Source: VYFG01 sp022827325
Lineage (GTDB): Bacteria > Pseudomonadota > Gammaproteobacteria > Arenicellales > Poriferihabitantaceae
NCBI GenBank assembly: GCA_022827325.1
Contig: JAJDTE010000007.1
Span: forward strand, 1-64,000
Direction of reading: 5' to 3'
Length of the DNA: 64,000 nt
Shown: one piece after another, positions 55,618 through 63,649 of the stretch
How the letters are laid out: every line of letters starts with the position of its first letter
Position numbering within the stretch: position 1 is the first letter of the stretch
Notes under the pieces: model-generated
The model's database searches: none
The model's input: the letters and a program-made list of their open reading frames with translations, nothing else
Told to the model about the DNA's origin: nothing
Position numbers and translations under genes: made by a program

Positions 55618-56127
55618 TCAAATCGGGTAGTGTGACCCCTTGTCGAGGCGCCGGTTCAGCAGCCTGACCTCCCGTTCGGCGAATTTCACCTGGCCGTCGC
55701 TGATCGAAAAACGATCGTTGTATCGGCCGACCAGGAAAAGGTGCGAACTTCCGGCATCCACATGGGAATTGATGCCGTCGAGAAGGGTCTGGTAGACCGC
55801 CAGGGAAGTCGTTGCGGTGGCGGATCTGCCGTCTTCCGCAACCTGCACGTCATAGACCGTGCAATGGCGCTTCAACGGGGAATGGTCCGAGTTGTGCTTG
55901 GGCAGCATGTCCACCAGCGAGCGCATGTGTTCCCTGCCTCCATTGAGATAGGTCATGTCCGCACTGATCTCGGGACTGTACACACGGATGGCATATTCAA
56001 ATTCGTCGTCGCAGGAATCCAGCCAGTCACCCCAGTTCTGGTCATCCTGGTTGAGGCAGGTCTTGTAGATCAGGGATTTGATTTGCTCGACGATTACGGT
56101 GTTGTTTGAAGTGTTGTTAGCTGACAT
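55618..56127 (-). CDS. msmB: Methanesulfonate monooxygenase beta (small) subunit
   Basis: A 169- to 171-residue SnoaL/NTF2-like beta subunit of a ring-hydroxylating-type oxygenase, giving structural support to the alpha subunit. Recognisable parts are DDEFEYAIRVYSPEISADMT and LVDMLPKHNSDHSPLKRH, with HLFLVGRYNDRFSISDGQVK and ERE-rich C-terminal strands. The start may be GTG at 56133 or ATG at 56127; neither has a good Shine-Dalgarno. It lies 90 nt after msmA. Confidence 0.83.
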   Translation of the reverse strand: MSANNTSNNTVIVEQIKSLIYKTCLNQDDQNWGDWLDSCDDEFEYAIRVYSPEISADMTYLNGGREHMRSLVDMLPKHNSDHSPLKRHCTVYDVQVAEDGRSATATTSLAVYQTLLDGINSHVDAGSSHLFLVGRYNDRFSISDGQVKFAEREVRLLNRRLDKGSHYPI

Positions 56128-56217
56128 GTTCACAATCTAGAACTAAGATGATGAGCACCCATACACCGGCAGCGCCCTGGCGCCGCCGAATGCGATGGGT
56201 ATGATTCGATAGCCGGA

Positions 56218-57492
56218 TCAGACGCTGGCTCTTTGGCCTTCAGATGCCGTATCCGGAATCTGGTATGCCTCGAACGCATGATCCGGGTTGCTGGGAGAAC
56301 GATCCAGCCAGCGCCCCCATTCCTCATAGTAGTGACGCATGCCGTTTTCATCGTGGATGGTTTCGTTCTCATGGCGGGCATGCAGAATGTGGCGATTTTC
56401 CGCGGCGGGGTGCATGCAGGCGCCCTGTGCGGTCACAGCCAGCAGGTCTTCATGCAGATTCCGGCCGAAGGGACCCCAGATACTGTTGTGATGCGAGACA
56501 CGCGTTTGCCTTTCTTCCGGGGTATCGCTGGCAAGGCCCAGCCCGCGGAATTCGATCAGCACCCTGTCCGGGCCCAGTGGGGTCATCAGGTCGCACCGCA
56601 GGGCGGAGCCGCGCAGGTTGAAATTGACCCCGGGGAACATGTCGACCATGTACCAGTGGTTGGGGGGCAGGTGCGGGAAGGACAATGTTTCACGGGAGTG
56701 GAAGCCCTGGTACTTGTCATACTGGACCTCGAAGCTGCCGACGTTGATATGGCCGTTGCTGAAGCCCGAGTTCTTGCGCGCGAAGTACGCGTCGTTGAAG
56801 CCCGTGATGCGGTTATGGTAGTGCAGGAAGTCGTGATAGAACTCGCAATTGGTGTCATGCCACAACTTGTAATTGCACGGGATGATGGCCTTGTGATAAT
56901 GGAAAATCTCCAGTGGTTCCTCGTCCAGCGAGGAACGCAGGCAATCCAGTGAACCCGCAGCCCAGTCCTCGACGGTCATCGGGTTGTTGTCATCCAGATT
57001 CACCCAGACGAATCCGCCGAAGTAGACTTCGGTCCTCAGTTCCCTGAGACCCACGTCCTCCTTTTTCAGGCGGTCCTGGTAACCTTCCTCCTGCCGCGAG
57101 ATGTAGGTGCACCGTCCCTTCATGTCGAACTGCCAGGCGTGGAACATGCAGGTCATGTGCCTCGGCGTGCCGGAAGGGCTTCCCTCGCGGAAACTGCCGG
57201 AGGGGCGACGCTCGATCATGTTGCCGCGATGCGGACACACATTGAGGAAAGAACGTACCTTCATGTCCTTGCCGCGGACCACGATCACGGGCTCGCGGGC
57301 AACGGTCACGGTCCGGAAATCATAGGCGTTCTTCAACTCTGACTCGTGGCATACGGGAATCCAGGACTTCTTCCAGATCTTGTCGAGCTCTTCCTCGAAA
57401 ATTGCCTGGTCGGTATAGATGCGGCTGTCAACCCACTCACCCTTGGAAAGTTTGGGTGGTGCGGTCCATTGTGCGTGGTTTCTTGAAGACAT
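56218..57492 (-). CDS. msmA: Methanesulfonate monooxygenase alpha (large) subunit
   Basis: A 424-residue Rieske oxygenase large subunit, expected to hydroxylate methanesulfonate so that it falls apart to formaldehyde and sulfite. Rieske ligands are C86/H88 in NVCPHRGN and C115/H118 in TCMFHAW, so the spacing is CXH-X26-CXXH. Ordinary oxygenases have 15-17 residues between the pairs; the 26-residue version is a known mark of MsmA. The mononuclear-iron region reads WHDTNCEFYHDFLHYHNR (E217, H220, H224/H226), with D349 in LHEDLLAV as the likely carboxylate ligand. The start at 57492 gives family length; the frame is open 36 codons upstream. Confidence 0.88.
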   Translation of the reverse strand: MSSRNHAQWTAPPKLSKGEWVDSRIYTDQAIFEEELDKIWKKSWIPVCHESELKNAYDFRTVTVAREPVIVVRGKDMKVRSFLNVCPHRGNMIERRPSGSFREGSPSGTPRHMTCMFHAWQFDMKGRCTYISRQEEGYQDRLKKEDVGLRELRTEVYFGGFVWVNLDDNNPMTVEDWAAGSLDCLRSSLDEEPLEIFHYHKAIIPCNYKLWHDTNCEFYHDFLHYHNRITGFNDAYFARKNSGFSNGHINVGSFEVQYDKYQGFHSRETLSFPHLPPNHWYMVDMFPGVNFNLRGSALRCDLMTPLGPDRVLIEFRGLGLASDTPEERQTRVSHHNSIWGPFGRNLHEDLLAVTAQGACMHPAAENRHILHARHENETIHDENGMRHYYEEWGRWLDRSPSNPDHAFEAYQIPDTASEGQRASV

Positions 57493-57562
57493 GGCAAATT
57501 GGCTTGTGTGCGTTGTGAATTTGATGGTTTTGCATGCAGGCAGGCAGCCGGGATCTGTCCGG

Positions 57563-58441
57563 TCAGTCGAGCTTGGATTCCCAGTTGACCTCTTCCGCAA
57601 ATTTCCTCAGTTCTTCGGGTTTCATGTAGATCGTGTGTTCCGGTCCCGGGTAGACGCGGGATTTCACTTCGTCACGATACCGGATAAACACGTCTTCCAT
57701 GATCGGGATCAGGTCCGTGTAGATCTTGGAGTGCCTCGGCACATGCTCCTCGTACAGGTTGAACAGGTCCGAGGTGATGATATGCACGCCATCGGCCTTG
57801 TTGCCCGCACCCAAGCTGATCACCGGCACGGGCAGCGTCTCGGTCAGGTACTGGCAGACTTCCTCGCTGGTTACTTCACACAGGATGGAGAAGCACCCCG
57901 CATCCACCATCGCCCAGGCGTCATCCACCAGTTCCTTGGCCCGGTCGGCGGTTTTCCCCTGGGCGAAGAAGCCGCCCAGCTGCGGCATGCGCATCGGGGT
58001 AATGCCGATATGGCCCTGAACCGGAATCCCGGCCTTGACGATGGCCTCTATGTTTCTTGCGTGATGCTGGTTGCCTTCGCATTTCATGACCTCGGCACTG
58101 GCCTCGTGCACGAACCGGCCGGCATTCTCCACTGCCTGGTCCGGGGAGACATGAAAGCTCCAGTAGGGCATGTCCACCATGCGAAGACCATACTGGCTGC
58201 CCCGGTCGATGGCCTTGGCCATCATCATGACTTCATCAAAGGTAACCGTCACAGTGGACTTGTGTCCGAAGAGAATCATGCCGCCGGTGTCGGATACACA
58301 GAGGATATCGATACCAAGACGGTCGGCGATGACAGCACTCCGATAGTCATAGATGGCCATCTGGACGATCTGTTCGCCCTCCCGCATCTTCCTGTTCAGC
58401 TGGTTGATGGTGATTTTCTTGCGCTTAGCGGACTCCGCCAT
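57563..58441 (-). CDS. PanB-like ketopantoate hydroxymethyltransferase family protein
   Basis: About 292 residues of the PanB family, which transfers a one-carbon unit from methylene-tetrahydrofolate to a 2-oxo acid. The start at ATG 58441 is favoured by GGAG 7 nt upstream; the frame extends 31 codons more to a TTG. Catalytic positions appear kept: D in CVSDTGGM (family GDS changed to SDT), D in MVDMPYWS, K and E in EVMKCEGN, and E in SILCEVTS. GIPVQGHIGITPMRMPQLGG is typical. No panC or panD is near. Its place directly ahead of msmA suggests use of the formaldehyde carbon instead of vitamin synthesis (inference). Confidence 0.75.
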   Translation of the reverse strand: MAESAKRKKITINQLNRKMREGEQIVQMAIYDYRSAVIADRLGIDILCVSDTGGMILFGHKSTVTVTFDEVMMMAKAIDRGSQYGLRMVDMPYWSFHVSPDQAVENAGRFVHEASAEVMKCEGNQHHARNIEAIVKAGIPVQGHIGITPMRMPQLGGFFAQGKTADRAKELVDDAWAMVDAGCFSILCEVTSEEVCQYLTETLPVPVISLGAGNKADGVHIITSDLFNLYEEHVPRHSKIYTDLIPIMEDVFIRYRDEVKSRVYPGPEHTIYMKPEELRKFAEEVNWESKLD

Positions 58442-58615
58442 TGTTTGCTCCACGATAGGTTGTTCGATGTGTAATGGTTGCCCGGCATGGTCTACCGATG
58501 CACTCATACTATGGCTACGTGGCAATTCCGTCAAAGAGGTGTTTTCTATGATTCAATAGCCGAAACCTAAACAATCGCGGGCCGCCGATAGCCCCAGGCA
58601 GCGCCGAGAACGAGG

Positions 58616-59617
58616 CTACCAACCACCCCGCGCAATCCGCTTGTCAGGATCGAAAAGCGGCCGGTTCCGTACAATGCGCACGGGTTCGATCCCAAGGACG
58701 CCGGCACCGAACCGTGTTGCCGGCGGATCAGAAGCGAGCACCAGGCCCATTCCGACTGTCCCGCCGTATACAACGCTGGGGGAAGCCGAAGTAACCAGGA
58801 TCTGCCCGGAAGCCGGGGAAGCGACGGCTTGCGGCGCCGAATACGGCGAATCGAGCGCCAGCCGGTCGCTGTGGAAGAATACCCGGCGATAGCGGCGCCG
58901 GACCGGCAGTTCCGCATCGAACCGCCCGAGTCCGAGCTCATGGCTGTTGCAGCCAAGCCGGCAGTCGTTGCAGAAAAGCAGATAGCCTGCCTCGGTCCGG
59001 AGAATATCCGCCGCATCCAGTCCCGCGGGCCGGATTTTGCCGGCGAGCGCGGTGTACAACGCATCCGCTTCGGCGTCGCCGGTGACCACGATTTCAAACC
59101 CCCTCTCCCCGGTATACCCGAGACGGCCGATCCGGCACGCTACTCCGGCCAGGGAAATCTCCCTGTGGCGGAAGTAAGGCAGCCGTCCCAGGTCGGTGGT
59201 GTCGCCAAACTCACCCAGGGACCGGAGGGCCGTCGGCCCCTGTACGGAGAAAACGAAGGTCTCGCACGACCGGTCCATCACGCCTGTCGATGCGGAGGCC
59301 ATGGAGACGGCACGTTCAATATCGGCCCGGAGGCCGGAATAGACCTCATAGCTGTCGGATTCCATGCACCAGACCGTCACATCCGAGCGCACGGCCCGCG
59401 TCCCGTCGACGCAAACGCCGTAGCGAATCTCCCCCGGCTGCATGCCCGTGACAGGGCGGGACTGGAGCCCCTCGATGCATTCACGGCTGCCCGGACCGGA
59501 AATCCTGGCACATGACATGAACGAGAAATCGAACAGCACGCAGCCGGAACGGCATGCGCCCGCCTCTTCCAACACGTTGCCGAAGTCCCGGACGCCAAAA
59601 TCAGAAAGACCGGCCAT
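58616..59617 (-). CDS. GcvT-like, folate-dependent aminomethyl/methyltransferase family protein
   Basis: A 333-residue protein of the GcvT (T-protein) superfamily, which binds tetrahydrofolate and moves one-carbon units; relatives include sarcosine and dimethylglycine oxidases and DmdA. Family parts are FDFSFMSCARISGPGS, SVQGPTALRSLGEFG, RLGYTGERGFEIVV and LDAADILRTEAGYLLF. The usual paired Asp motif after the first domain reads RSDVTVW, so one of the two Asp is replaced. It is the first gene behind the divergent LysR promoter and 174 nt from the PanB-like start. A role in taking formaldehyde or a methyl group onto folate is inferred. Confidence 0.72.
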   Translation of the reverse strand: MAGLSDFGVRDFGNVLEEAGACRSGCVLFDFSFMSCARISGPGSRECIEGLQSRPVTGMQPGEIRYGVCVDGTRAVRSDVTVWCMESDSYEVYSGLRADIERAVSMASASTGVMDRSCETFVFSVQGPTALRSLGEFGDTTDLGRLPYFRHREISLAGVACRIGRLGYTGERGFEIVVTGDAEADALYTALAGKIRPAGLDAADILRTEAGYLLFCNDCRLGCNSHELGLGRFDAELPVRRRYRRVFFHSDRLALDSPYSAPQAVASPASGQILVTSASPSVVYGGTVGMGLVLASDPPATRFGAGVLGIEPVRIVRNRPLFDPDKRIARGGW

Positions 59618-59668
59618 GCTGCGTTACCGATGGGAAACTGCCCGGACCAGCCTGCCCCAGGGGCTTGC

Positions 59669-59687
59669 TGATAGTTTAGAATTATCA
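59669..59687. promoter_or_regulatory. Candidate LysR-type binding site TGATA-N9-TATCA
   Basis: A perfect 5-bp dyad with 9-nt spacer, containing the T-N11-A arrangement of LysR operators, in the A+T-rich space between the GcvT-like gene and the LysR gene. It is well placed to control both directions. Confidence 0.5.
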
Positions 59688-59692
59688 AAAAT

Positions 59693-59698
59693 TATAAT
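59693..59698 (+). promoter_or_regulatory. -10 box TATAAT of the LysR gene
   Basis: Consensus TATAAT 40 nt before the LysR start codon, adjacent to the LysR-type dyad. No clear -35 box lies at the usual distance, which fits repression or activator dependence. Confidence 0.45.
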
Positions 59699-59738
59699 AT
59701 CCACAAAATCGCGATCAAAGCACAAGGGGCGGGAGACA

Positions 59739-60653
59739 ATGTATCTACGTCAATTTCAATATCTTGTCGCTCTGGAACAGGAGGGGCATTTCGGTCGTGC
59801 CGCGGAAAAGTGTCACGTGTCCCAACCGAGCCTGTCAAGCTCCCTCAAGAGCCTGGAAGAAGAACTCGGATTTCCGATCATCCTCCGGCAGCAGAAGTTC
59901 CAGGGATTCACCCAGGAAGGCCATGTCGTCATCAACTGGGCCAAGCGGCTGCTGGCGGATCGTTCGGCGATGCTGGACGAACTGGCGGTGATGAGGGACA
60001 ACCTGAACGGCCAGCTCCGTATCGGGGCGAGTCCCATGAGTTCCCCGCTGTTTCCGGCGGTCAGCCAGATGGTGCAGCGCCGGTACCCTTTCGTACAACT
60101 CGATATCCAGTTCATGGGCCTGGACCAGCTGGTGCTCATGCTGGGCAACTTCGAACTGGATGTGGGCTTCACGGATCTTGACGATCCGCAACTCGAGAAA
60201 TTCATCACCCTGCCATTGTACGAGGAGCCGCTCTATCTGCTGCTGCCGGAAAACGACTGGCTGGATGATGCGCCCACCAGCACCTGGAAAGAAGCGGCCA
60301 CCCTGCCGTTGTCGCTCCTGTCCGACTCCACCCGGGAACGCCAGATCATGAATGCGGCTTTCGCCCAGGTGGGGTGCAATCCCACTCCGAAGCTTGAATC
60401 GAACTCCATCTTCCAGCTGGCCTTCCACGTGATGGCAGGTGACCTTGCCACCATCGTGCCCAAGCGATTCGCACAGCTGCCGCATACCCGGCAAAAAGTG
60501 CTCGAATCGCCAAGCATCACCCAGTCCATGGGGCTGGTCTGGGTGCCGGGTGATCCGGTATTTCCAATGACCAAGGCCATCGAATCCCTGATGCGCCAGG
60601 CCCTGGCGAACGGGCTGCTGGAAGAATCCTCCTTCCTGGAATCCGGGAAATGA
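59739..60653 (+). CDS. LysR-family transcriptional regulator of the methanesulfonate operon
   Basis: A 304-residue LysR-type regulator. The winged HTH is at residues 1-60 (MYLRQFQYLVALEQEGHFGR, AAEKCHVSQPSLSSSLKSLE), followed by a linker helix and the two-lobed effector domain (about 90-295). The start at 59739 has GGGAG 4 nt upstream; the frame is open 99 codons before it, within the divergent gene. It is transcribed away from the sulfonate operon across a 121-bp space with a dyad, the usual arrangement for an activator of the neighbouring operon and autorepressor. The effector is unknown. Confidence 0.9.
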   Translation: MYLRQFQYLVALEQEGHFGRAAEKCHVSQPSLSSSLKSLEEELGFPIILRQQKFQGFTQEGHVVINWAKRLLADRSAMLDELAVMRDNLNGQLRIGASPMSSPLFPAVSQMVQRRYPFVQLDIQFMGLDQLVLMLGNFELDVGFTDLDDPQLEKFITLPLYEEPLYLLLPENDWLDDAPTSTWKEAATLPLSLLSDSTRERQIMNAAFAQVGCNPTPKLESNSIFQLAFHVMAGDLATIVPKRFAQLPHTRQKVLESPSITQSMGLVWVPGDPVFPMTKAIESLMRQALANGLLEESSFLESGK

Positions 60654-60858
60654 TTGCGGCCGGGCCGCGTTCCTGCCTGCCAGGGAAGCCGTTTCGTCCG
60701 CAAGCGGGTACGGCAGTTTCCTGAAGTCCAATCGAAAGACTTTCTTCAGGTCGGGAAGCGTCGGTTTTTTCTCCCGCCACTGTGCGATTTCCGGTCTAGC
60801 GCATTGAATCGGGGAGGCAACAGTGCATAATCGGCCCCCCGCATAGCCCGGTCCGTCC

Positions 60859-61602
60859 ATGCTGCTTTCGCCGTTGGTGCTGTTGCTCGTGCTGGTCATC
60901 GGGATGATGATCGGCAGCATCGGCATTGGCGGCGTGCTCCAGGTCCCGGTGCTGCATTTTCTCGGCGGCGTGCCCATCCATGCCGTGATCCCCGCCTGCA
61001 TGCTGGCCTACCTGCTGCCGGGCATCGTCGGCGGTCTGGTGTACCACCGTCACGGCAGTCTGCACGGGCCTTCCGCCCGGCAGGTATGCCTGGGCGCGGT
61101 TCCCGGCGCCCTGCTGGGCGCCTGGCTGCTGCCCCATGCGCCGGGGCTGATTCTCGAGACGCTCATTGCGCTGCTGATTCTGTTCAGCGGCGTGGACGCG
61201 CTGGTCCGCCGGGGCCGGGGGTCAGGCGACGGCGACGGGCTGGGCGCGACGGGCTACGTGGCGGCGGGATTTTTCACGGGGACGATCTGCGCCCTGACCG
61301 GCGCCGGGGGGCCGTTGGTGCTGGTGCCCGTCCTGGTCTGGTTCCGGGTTCCGGTCCGGGTCGTGGTGGGGCTTGGCCAGGTGATCCAGATACCGATATC
61401 GTTGATGGCCACGGGGTGGAATCTTCACAAGGGGATTGTGGACCTGGAGCTTGGCCTTTGGCTGACGGTGGTGCTGTCCGTGGGTGTGCTGGCCGGCGGC
61501 TGGGCCGCCCACCGGCTGGCGGAGTCGAAACTCAAGATGGCTGTCGCGCTGCTGCTGACCCTGGTCGGAGCAATGATGCTGATCCGTCTGGCCGTGTTCT
61601 GA
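60859..61602 (+). CDS. TauE/SafE-family sulfite/organosulfonate exporter
   Basis: A 247-residue membrane protein with about eight spans. Conserved half-repeats are visible (GMMIGSIGIGGVLQVPVLHF and TGTICALTGAGGPLVLVPVL), typical of TauE/SafE. Family members export sulfite or sulfoacetate in sulfonate degraders. It follows the LysR gene by 205 nt on the same strand and faces away from the oxygenase operon. The most economical role is removal of the sulfite released from methanesulfonate (inference from context). Confidence 0.85.
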   Translation: MLLSPLVLLLVLVIGMMIGSIGIGGVLQVPVLHFLGGVPIHAVIPACMLAYLLPGIVGGLVYHRHGSLHGPSARQVCLGAVPGALLGAWLLPHAPGLILETLIALLILFSGVDALVRRGRGSGDGDGLGATGYVAAGFFTGTICALTGAGGPLVLVPVLVWFRVPVRVVVGLGQVIQIPISLMATGWNLHKGIVDLELGLWLTVVLSVGVLAGGWAAHRLAESKLKMAVALLLTLVGAMMLIRLAVF

Positions 61603-61945
61603 CACAGGTCCTGCGGCCCGGAGGTCAGCGGTTCATGAGGGCTGATCGGTACATGCCCCTTCCTGACCCCGTCATTCCTTCCGGCCGGGACCGCGGTTTG
61701 AAATCCAGTCGACCAGATGGTCCAAAGCCTGTTCCTCGTGAATGTACTGCTCGGTGATCATCTTTCCGGTCACCGGCAGGGTCACGGGGTTCCGGTCCGG
61801 CGTTCGTCCTTCATGTGCAAGTCGATAGGCGCAGGTCCATGACAGGAATGCCTGGCCCGTCTTGCAGGCCGTGACGATCAACCGGCGACGGTTTCCGTCA
61901 TTCACGGACGGGATCTTTCCAGAGGATGGTTGCCCGGTGGGTGAT
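61603..61945. other. Intergenic region, no gene recognised
   Basis: 343 bp between the convergent TauE-like and lipoprotein genes. Open frames here have no recognisable domains, and no strong terminator hairpin was found. Confidence 0.45.
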
Positions 61946-62959
61946 CTACTGTTCCCACCCACCGCCAAACACACCCTCAATCCTGTGTCCGTCCCGCCTG
62001 TACCAGAATGTCCCGGCAATGGCTTCCCCCGTCGGTCCATAGAAGCCGCCCGTCGCTTCACCCTCTTCCCGCCCCGGAGTGGTGTCGAACTGGTCTGCGG
62101 TCAGGGAAAACGTAGCGGTATCAAGCGCAGGGTCGTACCCCGGCTCGCGGTAGTCCGTGCCAACGTTACCATGGTAGAACATACCCGGCAGGAACGAGAG
62201 GCTCCCATCGGACAGTTCCTTGTGCATATGACTGAGATGAATACTCACCACATCGTCCGCACCAGGGCCGTAATGGCCACGGGGCCCGTACACGGCCCAC
62301 ATTTGCCCGGTTACCCTGTTATTCCCGTCAGCACGTCCCCAGACGTGGCCCTCATAATCGTACGTATATATATCAAGTTCGGGCTGGACCCTTGGCATGC
62401 TGTCGACCAGGCCCGTCGGGATGCCATGAACCGTCCAGGCTGTGCCGTCGTCGGGCGTTGTCGGACCCTCCACCCGAAAATAGCCCTGGTCGAAATCCGC
62501 CCACGAACCCCAGGATACATAATCCGTTTGCGGATCCGGCTCTGGCGGCATGGCGGGTGGCGATGCGGAATCCTGTTGCGGCGATGGATCAGGTGCCCGC
62601 GGGGCGGGCGCTGGCTGAACGGAAACAACCCTGTCCGGCATGGATACAGGGACAGTCATGTCCGGCGGCATGACGGGTTGTGATACGGGATCCTGTTGCG
62701 GCGGTGGATGCGGTGCCCGTGGGGCAGGTGTTGGCTGAACGGAAACAACCCCGTCCGGCATGGACACAGGGACAGTCATATCCGGAGCCGGTGGAGGCAA
62801 GACATGACTCTGGCCGCCTTGCCCTCCTCCGCAAGCGGCCAGCAGCATTATTCCTCCCAGCAGCGGCACGGCACTGGCGCGAGGCCAGCGAGGCCTCCAC
62901 CGCTCGCAAGGCGTCCGTCGGCATGTGCCGTCAGCCACGATTGCGCAAGGTATGCGCAT
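61946..62959 (-). CDS. Lipoprotein with Pro-rich tandem repeat and TbpB-like C-terminus
   Basis: About 337 residues if translation starts at ATG 62959; the frame is open to 63124. An Arg-rich n-region and hydrophobic stretch end in a lipobox (IMLLAAC) followed by GGGQGG. A linker of two 40-residue repeats rich in Pro, Val and Gln follows (PDMTVPVSMPD and PAPRAP recur). The globular part has FRVEGPTTPDDGTAWTVHG and the C-terminal strands AIAGTFWYRRDGHRIEGVFG ending in GGWEQ. This resembles the C-terminus of the lipoprotein at 7872-8741 and of TbpB-like surface proteins. The ligand is unknown; an outer-surface location is inferred. Confidence 0.65.
   Translation of the reverse strand: MRIPCAIVADGTCRRTPCERWRPRWPRASAVPLLGGIMLLAACGGGQGGQSHVLPPPAPDMTVPVSMPDGVVSVQPTPAPRAPHPPPQQDPVSQPVMPPDMTVPVSMPDRVVSVQPAPAPRAPDPSPQQDSASPPAMPPEPDPQTDYVSWGSWADFDQGYFRVEGPTTPDDGTAWTVHGIPTGLVDSMPRVQPELDIYTYDYEGHVWGRADGNNRVTGQMWAVYGPRGHYGPGADDVVSIHLSHMHKELSDGSLSFLPGMFYHGNVGTDYREPGYDPALDTATFSLTADQFDTTPGREEGEATGGFYGPTGEAIAGTFWYRRDGHRIEGVFGGGWEQ
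62541..62780. repeat. Two tandem 120-bp repeats in the lipoprotein linker
   Basis: Positions 62541-62660 and 62661-62780 are nearly identical 120-bp units (40 codons each) with scattered substitutions, many of them silent. They lengthen the Pro-rich linker between the lipid anchor and the folded domain. Confidence 0.85.
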
Positions 62960-63649
62960 CCGGTTTGCGCACCCGATTTGTCCTGTCGGGACGGGAAGGG
63001 ATGCTACCCGTATCGCCCCGAAAGAAAGTCGTTTCCGGGTAACGGGTGGCACGGGGGATTCCGCCGGCACGGCCACCGCAATGCGAATTCCCGTGGGGCG
63101 CGACTCCCACAAAGCCCGCTTCATGATTCCATTGGTGCTGTAGCTGCCTGGTTCTTCTTGGATCGTTGCAAACTTCGCAGTCCAACGGACATCGGGAAAG
63201 GCGGTGCGGCACTTGTCCGCACCGGGTAAGTCAGCCCGCAGAAGGGGCGCATTCTAGTGAGCCCGGGGTGAATCTTCTTCCCCAGTATTAGGGAAATTGG
63301 CTGAAAATCTCGCTTCCGGTTGCCGTTGGATTTTGCCCGGACTTCTTCCTGATTTCCCTCGAATTTTGCTTGCCTGTCCCTTGGCTCCCTGAACCCTGGC
63401 GGTCCGTTACCGGTGCAACAAAATCAGGGTCGACCTGGGGTGATGAATCGGGACGGCGGAACGGGCCGACGCGTCCGGTGAAGCGGAAAGACCGGGTTGG
63501 GTTGGGCTGAAACGATCGGTGCCGCGACGTGAACCGGAGTTGCGCCGAGACATGGGCGCATACTCCAGGAATGTCCCATGTACATTAGGCCGCACCCGTA
63601 AACCGTTCCAGCGTGCCAACCCGGGACTGCCTCGCCTGTTGCCCGAATT
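62960..63649. other. Region upstream of the lipoprotein gene, no gene recognised
   Basis: About 690 bp between the lipoprotein start and the end of the LuxR-type gene. The first 165 bp are an open N-terminal extension of the lipoprotein frame without signal-like character. The rest carries only short frames. An A+T-richer patch lies near 63270-63370, but no promoter can be defended. Confidence 0.4.

Noticed and set aside
56218..57492. Reading the Rieske oxygenase as a naphthalene- or benzoate-type ring dioxygenase
   Set aside because: The 26-residue Rieske spacing, sulfonate-type importer and sulfite exporter fit methanesulfonate better, and no aromatic pathway genes are present.
58616..59617. 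Calling the GcvT-like protein DMSP demethylase (DmdA)
   Set aside because: No residue pattern specific for DmdA could be confirmed by eye, and no other DMSP genes are nearby.
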